From positions 1 to 64,000 of the forward strand of contig JBFMHN010000005.1 of the NCBI GenBank assembly GCA_040752895.1: a stretch of DNA of 64,000 bases. Direction: 5' to 3'. Position 1 is the first letter of the stretch. Every line of letters starts with the position of its first letter. Position numbers and translations under genes: made by a program. The DNA is from Pseudomonadota bacterium (GTDB lineage: Bacteria > Pseudomonadota > Alphaproteobacteria > GCA-2746255). The notes beneath the pieces were generated by a model that did not search any database, was not told the DNA's origin, and saw only the letters and a program-made list of their open reading frames with translations. Shown here piece after piece: positions 55,409 through 64,000 of this stretch.

Positions 55409-56454
55409 ATGCCCGAGGACCGTTTCTTCGGCGTCGCGATCACGCCCATGACCCGGCGAAGGATTCAGAACTTCCGCGCGAACCGGCGCGGGTTCTGGTC
55501 GCTCTGGATCTTCCTTCTGCTTTTTTTCCTGAGCCTCTTCGCGGAACTCGTCGCGAACGACCGGCCGCTGGCCGTTTATTACGCGGGCGGCTTCTACTTC
55601 CCGGTTCTGACGAGCTATAGCGAAACGACCTTCGGCGGCGATTTCGAGACGGCGGCGGACTACCGCGACCCCTACCTCGCCCAGCGCATCAACGAAAAGG
55701 GCTGGGCGCTGTGGCCGCTGGTCGAATATGGCCCCCGGACCATCAACTACGCCCTAGCCCAGCCGGCGCCGGCCCCACCTTCGGCCGAAAACTGGCTCGG
55801 CACGGACGACCAGGGCCGCGACGTCGTGGCGCGCGTCGTCTACGGCTTTCGGATTTCCGTCCTCTTCGGACTCGCCCTGACGCTCCTGAGTTCGGCATTC
55901 GGCGTCGCCGCCGGCGCCATCCAGGGGTATTTCGGCGGCTGGACGGACCTTCTCTTCCAGCGCTTCATCGAGATCTGGGCGGGGCTTCCGGTGCTGTTTC
56001 TGCTGATCATCCTGTCCAGCGTCGTCGAGCCGAATTTCTGGTGGCTCTTGGGCATCATGCTGCTGTTCAGCTGGATGGCGCTGGTCGGCGTCGTGCGCGC
56101 GGAATTCCTGCGCGCGCGGAACTTCGACTATGTGCGCGCCGCCCGCGCCCTTGGCGTGCGCAACCTGACGATCATGTTCCGCCACGTGCTGCCGAACGCG
56201 ATGGTGGCGACGCTTACCTTCCTTCCCTTTATCTTAAGCGGCGCCATCACGACGCTCACCTCGCTCGACTTCCTGGGATTTGGCCTGCCGCCGGGCTCGG
56301 CCTCGCTGGGCGAGCTTCTGGCCCAGGGCAAGGCCAACCTGCAGGCCCCCTGGCTTGGTATCAGCGGCTTCGTCGTGCTGGCCGTCATGCTGACGCTTCT
56401 CATCTTCGTGGGCGAAGCCGTGCGCGACGCCTTCGACCCAAGGAAAACCCGGCC

Positions 56455-56458
<4 letters not shown>
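55409..56458 (+). CDS. yejE: Peptide ABC transporter permease
   Basis: 349 residues. The N-terminal cytoplasmic RRRIQNFRANRRGFWSLWIF precedes a large periplasmic region typical of YejE, then the transmembrane part with the EAA loop DYVRAARALGVRNLTIMFRHVLPNAM. Its stop overlaps the yejF start as ATGA. Confidence 0.94.
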
Positions 56459-58062
<1,604 letters not shown>

Positions 58063-58105
58063 CCCCCGTTGCGCAAGCAAGCCCGCGCCCCTATAAGGCG
58101 CTGGC

Positions 58106-59908
58106 ATGACGGACCTCGCCCATATCCGCAACTTCGCGATCATCGCCCATATCGACCACGGGAAATCCACCCTGGCCGACCGCCTGATTCAACTGTGCGG
58201 CGGGCTGACCGAGCGCGAGCTGCGCGAGCAGGTGCTGGACACCATGGAGCTTGAGCGCGAACGCGGCATCACGATCAAGGCCCATGCCGTCCGCCTCAAC
58301 TACCGGGCGGACAATGGCGAGACTTACGAACTCAACCTCATGGACACGCCGGGCCACGTGGACTTCGCCTACGAGGTAAGCCGCTCGCTCGCCGCCTGCG
58401 AGGGCTCGCTCCTGGTGGTGGACGCCAGCCAGGGCGTCGAGGCGCAGACCCTTGCTAACGTCTACCAGGCGATCGAAAACAACCACGAGATCGTTCCCGT
58501 CCTCAACAAGATCGACCTGCCGGCGGCCGAGCCGGAGCGCGTGAAGACCCAGATTCGGGACGTCATCGGCCTTGACCCCGAAACCGCGCTCCCGGTCTCG
58601 GCCAAGACCGGTATCGGGGTGCACGAGGTGCTGGAAGCCATCGTCCACCGCCTGCCACAGCCCAAGGGAGACGCCGCCGCCCCCCTTTCGGCCCTTCTCG
58701 TGGACAGCTGGTACGACGCCTATCTCGGCGTCGTCATCTTGGTCCGCGTCATGGACGGCGAGGTCAAGACGGGCATGAAGGTCCGCATGCTGGCGACGGA
58801 CGTCACCTGCACGATTGACCGTGTCGGCGTCTTCACGCCGAAACCGGAAAAGATCGAAAGCCTAGGCCCCGGCGAGGTTGGCTTCGTCACGGCCGGCATC
58901 AAGGCGGTGGCCGATTGCCACATCGGCGATACGATCACCGAGGATCGCCGGCCGACGTCAAAACCCTTGCCCGGCTTTAAACCGAGCATCCCGGTCGTCT
59001 TCTGCGGCCTTTTCCCGATGGACGCCGCCGAGTTCGACCGCTTGCGGGAAAGCCTCGGCAAGCTCCGCCTGAACGACGCCAGCTTCGCGTTCGAACCGGA
59101 AACCTCGGCCGCGCTCGGCGTCGGTTTCCGCTGCGGCTTCCTCGGCCTTCTCCACATGGAGATCATCACGGAACGGCTTGAACGCGAGTTCGACCTCAAT
59201 CTCATCACGACGGCGCCCTCGGTCATCTACCGGGTGCACACGACGAACGGCGAGATGAAGGAGCTGCACAACCCCGCGGACCTGCCGGACCCGGTCAAGA
59301 TCGCGAAGATGGAAGAGCCCTGGATCAAGACGACGATTCTGGTCCCCGACGAATATCTCGGCGCCATCTTGCAATTGTGCACCGAGCGGCGCGGCGAACA
59401 GATCGAGCTCACCTACGCCGGGACCCGTGCGATGGTCGTCTACCGGCTGCCGTTGAACGAGATCGTTTACGACTTCTACGACCGGCTGAAGAGCGTGTCG
59501 CGGGGCTACGCCAGCTTCGATTACGTGATCGACGGCTACGTGGAGAGCGACCTCGTGAAGCTTTCCGTCATGGTGAACGGCGAGCCGGTGGACGCGCTCG
59601 CCACCATCGTCCACCGCTCGCACGCCGAAGCTCGCGGGCGCGGCATGTGCAAGCGGCTGAAGACGCTGATCCCCCGCCAGCTTTTCAAGGTGGCGCTGCA
59701 AGCGGCGATCGGCGGCAAGATCGTCGCGCGGGAGACGGTAAGCGCGATGCGGAAGGACGTGACGGCGAAGTGCTATGGCGGCGACGCGACGCGAAAACGC
59801 AAACTCCTGGAAAAGCAGAAGAAGGGGAAAAAGCGGATGCGCCAGTTCGGAAACGTCGAGATCCCCAAACGCGCCTTCCTCGAAGCGCTCAGGACCTCCG
59901 AGGACTGA
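58106..59908 (+). CDS. lepA: Elongation factor 4 (LepA)
   Basis: 600 residues. Ribosomal GTPase active in initiation and in back-translocation. G1 [15 protein letters not shown]2 [10 protein letters not shown]3 DTPGHVDF, G4 NKID, then EF-G-like domains and the LepA-specific C-terminus ending [27 protein letters not shown] 58106 is 43 bp after yejF. Confidence 0.97.
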   Translation: MTDLAHIRNFAIIAHIDHGKSTLADRLIQLCGGLTERELREQVLDTMELERERGITIKAHAVRLNYRADNGETYELNLMDTPGHVDFAYEVSRSLAACEGSLLVVDASQGVEAQTLANVYQAIENNHEIVPVLNKIDLPAAEPERVKTQIRDVIGLDPETALPVSAKTGIGVHEVLEAIVHRLPQPKGDAAAPLSALLVDSWYDAYLGVVILVRVMDGEVKTGMKVRMLATDVTCTIDRVGVFTPKPEKIESLGPGEVGFVTAGIKAVADCHIGDTITEDRRPTSKPLPGFKPSIPVVFCGLFPMDAAEFDRLRESLGKLRLNDASFAFEPETSAALGVGFRCGFLGLLHMEIITERLEREFDLNLITTAPSVIYRVHTTNGEMKELHNPADLPDPVKIAKMEEPWIKTTILVPDEYLGAILQLCTERRGEQIELTYAGTRAMVVYRLPLNEIVYDFYDRLKSVSRGYASFDYVIDGYVESDLVKLSVMVNGEPVDALATIVHRSHAEARGRGMCKRLKTLIPRQLFKVALQAAIGGKIVARETVSAMRKDVTAKCYGGDATRKRKLLEKQKKGKKRMRQFGNVEIPKRAFLEALRTSED

Positions 59909-60208
59909 TCAGCGGCGGAAGGCCCGGGCAAGCAGTACGCCCACCCCCCCGAAGACGACCCAGGCGGGCAGCAGCAGAAGCTGGAGGAAGCCATAGTCCC
60001 AGAGCCAGGGGTGCACGTAGCGCTGGACGATCGCCTGCAGGAAATTGAGGCTGCCGGCGTCGAGCTGGTACCAAAGCTCGCCCAGCGCCAGCGACTTGAA
60101 GGCATTCCCCATCACCCAGGGCTGCAACGCGCCGCCAAGGCTGAGCAGCGCTAGCACGATCAGCGCCCAACCGAGGACGCGCCCGGCTTGCCGGAAGCGG
60201 TGACGCAT
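59909..60208 (-). CDS. Small two-helix membrane protein
   Basis: 99 residues from ATG 60208. Two hydrophobic helices (about 10-28 and 74-95) flank a conserved-looking periplasmic core LGELWYQLDAGSLNFLQAIVQRYVHPWLWD. I recall similar unnamed proteins in alphaproteobacteria. Function unknown. Stop abuts lepA's stop; convergent. Confidence 0.72.
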   Translation of the reverse strand: MRHRFRQAGRVLGWALIVLALLSLGGALQPWVMGNAFKSLALGELWYQLDAGSLNFLQAIVQRYVHPWLWDYGFLQLLLLPAWVVFGGVGVLLARAFRR

Positions 60209-60331
60209 GTGGCCTTCCCTTGGCTGGCTGCCTTTGGTCCTCGCCGACTTTAAGCCTTCGCGCCGGCCTTGCAAGCGGGAAGCGGGGTCTTGCGCGCGAC
60301 CGGCGGATGGGCAATGGTGGCGGCCCTTGTC

Positions 60332-60424
60332 GGAGGGGTGGCCGAGCGGTTGAAGGCGCGCGCCTGGAAAGTGCGTATACGGTGATGAACCGTATCGAGG
60401 GTTCGAATCCCTCCCCCTCCGCCA
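60332..60424 (+). tRNA. tRNA-Ser (anticodon GGA)
   Basis: Acceptor GGAGGGG (60332-60338) pairs with CCCCTCC (60414-60420), then G and encoded CCA. D arm TGGCCGAGCGGTTGAAGGC, anticodon loop CTGGAAA with GGA at 60366-60368 (reads UCC), the long class II variable arm, and GGTTCGAATCC T arm. 93 nt including CCA. Confidence 0.97.
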
Positions 60425-60499
60425 TTTCTAGCCATTCGAACGTTCTCCGCGTGCGGACGCGCGGCTGAAATGCCAAGGAACCGCGCGGTTCGGGCGCGA

Positions 60500-60575
60500 A
60501 CCTCTGGACTGCGACGTCGGCACACTCGGCTCCGAGCGTTCTCTCTCCGCCCCTATTCTCTCGACCTCTGGACTG
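60500..60575. repeat. Pair of 12-bp direct repeats
   Basis: ACCTCTGGACTG at 60500-60511 and again at 60564-60575, 64 bp apart, in the gap between tRNA-Ser and the restriction genes. Meaning unknown; maybe a trace of rearrangement at the edge of the acquired segment. Confidence 0.5.
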
Positions 60576-60667
60576 AACCGGTGGCAGTACGGAGCCCTAA
60601 ATATAAGAAATCAAATCAGAAACGGCCGCTGACCTACCACCCGAATTGATATCCCATTTGCCGGGCG

Positions 60668-61582
60668 TCAGTCTTCCGAGAAGAAATCCTCGTCCAGGCG
60701 CTTGAACTCCAGCACACGGCTGGAACGCACCCCGACACCGTGTTCGACCATCAGCTCCGTCAGGCGGCGTCCGTCAATCAGGATCACACGCTGCGGAATG
60801 CGTGATGCGAACTCGACGGCCTGGGCGGAGAACGTCGAGGTCGTCACGAAGACGCCCTTTGACGCGCCGAGGCCGACCAGACTTCCGGTGAATGCCTGGA
60901 TCTCGGGCCGCCCGACCGCGCTTCCCGGGGCGTATCGTTTCGCTTGGACGTAGACGCGATCGAGACCGAGAACATCCTCGTTGATCACGCCGTCAACGCC
61001 CCCGTCGCCCGATTTGCCAAGTTGCTCGGACGCATTGCGATGAGAGCCCCCGTAGCCCATCGCCACCAGAAGTTCGACGATGACCTGTTCGAAGAAGCTC
61101 GGGCTGTTTTGAAGGATGCGGTCCAGCAGGTCTGCCCGAAGTGCAGCGTGGACAGCTTTGTATGCGGCTTCGACCACCTCCTCAGGCGTCGCGGACGGAG
61201 GCTCCGCTTCGGCCGCCGCGGTGACCGCCTCGGAATCGTCCCCACCCCGGTAGAAGTCGCGAAACGCGGGGATCGCAAGCAGATACTTGGTATCGAGGCT
61301 GGCGGGCGGATTGGACAGCACCTTCTGCCCCGCCGTTGTTATCGTGAAGCGCCCGCGCTTGGGGCTTTCCAGCAGTCCAGCCTTCGTCAGATAGAACTTT
61401 GCCCAATGGATGCGGTTGTGGAGAACGCGCTGTTTGCCGCTCGGCAGCATCTGGCCACGCTCTTCATCCGACAGGCCGAGTTTCGTCGCGATCTCTGCTT
61501 CGGCCAGCGGTACGGAGGTCTCGGCCTTGGCAGCCACCTCCAGAACCGGAAGCATGAGGGATTGATAGTCGGGGATGGCCAT
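60668..61582 (-). CDS. Mrr-type restriction endonuclease
   Basis: 304 residues. An N-terminal Mrr winged-helix domain (about 1-95, DEERGQMLPSGKQRVLHNRIHWAKFYLTKAGLLE) is followed by a C-terminal PD-(D/E)XK Mrr catalytic domain (about 165-285): DGGVDGVI gives the Asp and VYVQAKRY the QxK. Mrr proteins cut modified foreign DNA. The start codon overlaps the hsdR stop by one base (TAATG), so it is co-translated with the type I subunit. Lower GC than the rest of the window. Confidence 0.92.
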   Translation of the reverse strand: MAIPDYQSLMLPVLEVAAKAETSVPLAEAEIATKLGLSDEERGQMLPSGKQRVLHNRIHWAKFYLTKAGLLESPKRGRFTITTAGQKVLSNPPASLDTKYLLAIPAFRDFYRGGDDSEAVTAAAEAEPPSATPEEVVEAAYKAVHAALRADLLDRILQNSPSFFEQVIVELLVAMGYGGSHRNASEQLGKSGDGGVDGVINEDVLGLDRVYVQAKRYAPGSAVGRPEIQAFTGSLVGLGASKGVFVTTSTFSAQAVEFASRIPQRVILIDGRRLTELMVEHGVGVRSSRVLEFKRLDEDFFSED

Positions 61583-64000
61583 TATTCGATCGCCTCGTCG
61601 GCGGTGCTTTTAGCTCCCGCTGGAAGTCGAAGCTTGCGATAGGCCTCCGAGGAGAGCCAGCCTGTCACGACCTTCTGGAATGACTTATCGTTCATAAATC
61701 GGGCAAAGATCTCTTCATTCTGATCCATCCGTTCAACAAACAGAGCTTCCAGAAGATTCTTGAAGACCAACTCGAACTTGTCGCCGGGATTGACTGCTGC
61801 CGCTTGACGCAGCGCATTGTCGGATATTGCGGCCTCAACAATTTGATCGAAGAATAGCTGATCTGCCTGATTGAAGTCCGTGCCAAACCGATCGTTGACG
61901 ACATCAATCAAACGCGACAAGGGCACCGCTTCTTCGTGGAGAACGCCGCTTCCCACCTCGGATGGCCCATCGAGACGATTGGCTTGGCCGTCGCTCAGGC
62001 TGATCGAGCCTTCGCTGATTTTCTGAAGACGATAGTATTCTAGCCGGACTTCGTCATCGAATTGGTAGGACGGGCCGCTATCGCGCCTGGGCAGCTTGGA
62101 AGCCAGGTGGCGAAGGAACACGTAGAGGCGTTCTAGATCGGAATCCTGATAGGGAATTATCTGGCTCAGGAAACCATAAAGGCTGCCGAACGCCAGCATC
62201 TTTCCGCGCCACAACTCCGCTTCGTCCGGAGCTGAGCTCTGCAGATCCTTGAAGCGAGCAACAGCTGGATCTAGGGCAGCGTTCATCAGCTGATGATCGG
62301 ATGAACTCTGGCGCTGTTTCGGCTTGAAATAGACTGAACAGAACTTTTCCACATCGACGGCTTCGTAGACGCCGTCTGCATCCAGCTCGCTCTTGATTTG
62401 ATACATCCGCGCGGGGTCGACCTCATCGCCGATCTCCGCGCCCTCGAAGTAGGTCTTGAATGCTTCGCGGATTTCGTCTCGATCGTTGACGAAATCCAGA
62501 ACGAACGTGTCCTCCTTCAACGGGTGGATTCGATTGAGGCGCGATAGAGTCTGGACTGCCTGAATGCCTGCCAGTCTTCGATCTACATACATTGTATGAA
62601 GGAGCGGCTGATCAAAGCCGGTCTGATACTTCTCGGCAACCAGAAGGACCTGATACTCCTGCGTGGCAAAAATTTCCGGGAGCTCCTTCTCACGCACCCC
62701 AAGGTTCATGCCCTCTTCGGTGTAAGTCACGTCTTCAAGTTTGTCGTCCGTCACAACGCCGGAGAACGCGACCAATGACTTGATCGCGTAACCCTTTTCC
62801 TGAATGTAGCGGTCGAAACTCTGCTTATAGCGAACCGCCTCAAGGCGGGAGCCGGTTATCACCATGGCCTTCGCCCGGCCGCCAATCTTGTGCTGGGTGG
62901 CGGCATGAAAATGCTCGACCATTACCTCGGTCTTCTGCGCGATGTTGTGAGGATGAAGCTTCAGGAAACGTGCTAGCGCGCGCGCCGCCTTTTTCCGCTG
63001 CACGTTCGGATCGTCTTCGCTCGCCTTGAGTAGCCGGAAATAGGTGGCGTACGTGGTGTAGTGCTTAAGCACGTCGAGGATGAAGCCTTCCTCGATCGCC
63101 TGGCGCATCGTGTAGCGGTGCGCGGGCTTGCCGTCCTGGCCGCCGAACACCTTGAGCGTCTTGTGCTTGGGTGTGGCGGTGAACGCGAAGAAGCTGAGAT
63201 TCGCCTGCCGGCCGCGTTTGGCCATCGAGCGATATAGCTCCTCCATGTCCGTCTCATCGTTCTCGGCCATGTACTTCGCGGCCTCTTCGCGCAGGCCCTG
63301 GCCACCGAGAACCTCCTTGAGATCGGTCGCCGTCTCGCCCCCTTGAGAGCTGTGGGCCTCATCGATAATGACCGCGCACCGCCTCGATTTCAGCGTGGCG
63401 CTTTCCGCATCGTTTCGCTCCTCCGCCATCTTCGCAAGCTGGCGGGAGACAAACGGGAACTTCTGCAGCGTTGTGATGATAATCGGAACGGCGCTCTGAA
63501 GGGCTTCGGCCAGCTGGCGCGAGTCTTCATCGATCTTTTGCACGACCCCATGCTTGTGTTCAAACTGGTAGATCGTGTCCTGCAGCTGCTTGTCGAGCAC
63601 CACGCGATCGGTGATCACGATGACGCTGTCGAATACCCTCTCGTTGTTCGCATCGTGGAGCGAGGCTAGTCGGTGCGTCAGCCAGCCTATCGTGTTGCTC
63701 TTTCCGCTGCCGGCCGAATGCTCGATCAGGTAGTTGTTGCCGACACCATCCCGCCGTGCCTGATCGACAAGAACGCGAACCGCCTCCAGCTGATGGAAAC
63801 GCGGGAAAATCAAGGTCTCCTTCTTGACCTTTCTTCCCTGATCGTCCCGCTTCTCGTCGATCTGCATATGGATAAATCGCGCAAGCAGATCGAGCAGGCT
63901 GTCCCGCTGCAGCACCTCCTCCCAGAGATAAGCGGTGCGATAGCTCCGCCCCTTGGCGTCGGGTGGGTTGCCTGCGCCACCGTCGCACCCGCGATTGAAA
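61582..64000 (-). CDS. hsdR: Type I restriction enzyme R subunit, 5' end outside the window
   Basis: The frame is open to the window edge; at least 805 codons are visible. Near the edge it reads FNRGCDGGAGNPPDAKGRSY, followed by LWEEVLQRDSLLDLL. The SF2 motor has Walker A HSAGSGKSNTIGW, IDEAHSSQ (motif II) and AFTATPK (motif III), then the helicase second lobe (YQTGFDQPLLHTMYVDRRLAGIQAVQTLSRLNR) and a C-terminal helical domain for HsdM contact. The N-terminal nuclease domain lies beyond the edge. No hsdM or hsdS is in view. Base composition is visibly less GC-rich than the chromosome to the left, suggesting transfer. Confidence 0.93.
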   Translation of the reverse strand, partial: FNRGCDGGAGNPPDAKGRSYRTAYLWEEVLQRDSLLDLLARFIHMQIDEKRDDQGRKVKKETLIFPRFHQLEAVRVLVDQARRDGVGNNYLIEHSAGSGKSNTIGWLTHRLASLHDANNERVFDSVIVITDRVVLDKQLQDTIYQFEHKHGVVQKIDEDSRQLAEALQSAVPIIITTLQKFPFVSRQLAKMAEERNDAESATLKSRRCAVIIDEAHSSQGGETATDLKEVLGGQGLREEAAKYMAENDETDMEELYRSMAKRGRQANLSFFAFTATPKHKTLKVFGGQDGKPAHRYTMRQAIEEGFILDVLKHYTTYATYFRLLKASEDDPNVQRKKAARALARFLKLHPHNIAQKTEVMVEHFHAATQHKIGGRAKAMVITGSRLEAVRYKQSFDRYIQEKGYAIKSLVAFSGVVTDDKLEDVTYTEEGMNLGVREKELPEIFATQEYQVLLVAEKYQTGFDQPLLHTMYVDRRLAGIQAVQTLSRLNRIHPLKEDTFVLDFVNDRDEIREAFKTYFEGAEIGDEVDPARMYQIKSELDADGVYEAVDVEKFCSVYFKPKQRQSSSDHQLMNAALDPAVARFKDLQSSAPDEAELWRGKMLAFGSLYGFLSQIIPYQDSDLERLYVFLRHLASKLPRRDSGPSYQFDDEVRLEYYRLQKISEGSISLSDGQANRLDGPSEVGSGVLHEEAVPLSRLIDVVNDRFGTDFNQADQLFFDQIVEAAISDNALRQAAAVNPGDKFELVFKNLLEALFVERMDQNEEIFARFMNDKSFQKVVTGWLSSEAYRKLRLPAGAKSTADEAIE

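Overview
The window is GC-rich, gene-dense chromosomal DNA of an aerobic Gram-negative alphaproteobacterium, most like the Rhodospirillales. This placement is inference from gene content and order, not from an rRNA. The signs are an SRP RNA–dnaX–ybaB–recR block, a c-type cytochrome divergent from kdsB–pheA, a BolA/J-domain/CobS/CobT block (aerobic-type cobaltochelatase), ubiA, a divergent coxB start at the left edge, and frequent ATGA stop/start overlaps between co-directional genes.

Layout. 0–5 kb: start of coxB, tldD, gshA–rsmE, ubiA. 5–22 kb: a catabolic region for CoA thioesters. It holds two acyl-CoA dehydrogenases, an OYE/FadH-type reductase, an unrecognised 472-residue protein, a BadI-type ring-opening hydrolase, a KstR2-like TetR regulator, and then one long operon: biotin-dependent carboxylase beta, enoyl-CoA hydratase, carboxylase alpha, acyl-CoA dehydrogenase, reductase-type SDR, hotdog thioesterase, CaiB-type CoA-transferase, epoxide hydrolase. 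22–60 kb: housekeeping genes. These are a TipF-like EAL protein, a HAD protein, MAPEG, mutT–argJ, secA, accA, a malyl-CoA lyase-like gene, xerD, aroK–aroB, a CNNM transporter, cobS–cobT, rpmB, methylmalonyl-CoA mutase, recR–ybaB–dnaX with the SRP RNA, nudC, pheA, kdsB, a lipoprotein cytochrome c, hisN, yejABEF and lepA. 60.3–64 kb: tRNA-Ser(GGA), then a visibly less GC-rich stretch with an Mrr-type nuclease gene and a type I restriction HsdR gene that runs off the window.

The most interesting part is 5–22 kb. BadI hydrolyses 2-ketocyclohexanecarboxyl-CoA in alicyclic acid catabolism. The carboxylase/hydratase/dehydrogenase set resembles leucine/isovalerate (Liu) or acyclic terpenoid (Atu) catabolism, which removes beta-methyl branches. 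Their joint presence suggests breakdown of a ring carrying a branched or isoprenoid side chain, for example a perillate-like cyclic terpenoid acid. A 17-bp element (14 of 17 identical) lies in both divergent promoter regions, at 7501–7517 and 12062–12078. It suggests that the TetR protein co-regulates the dehydrogenases, the reductase, badI and its own operon. The substrate assignment is inference.

I saw no CRISPR array, insertion sequence or rRNA. Intrinsic terminators are mostly not evident; one good candidate lies at 11976–12014.
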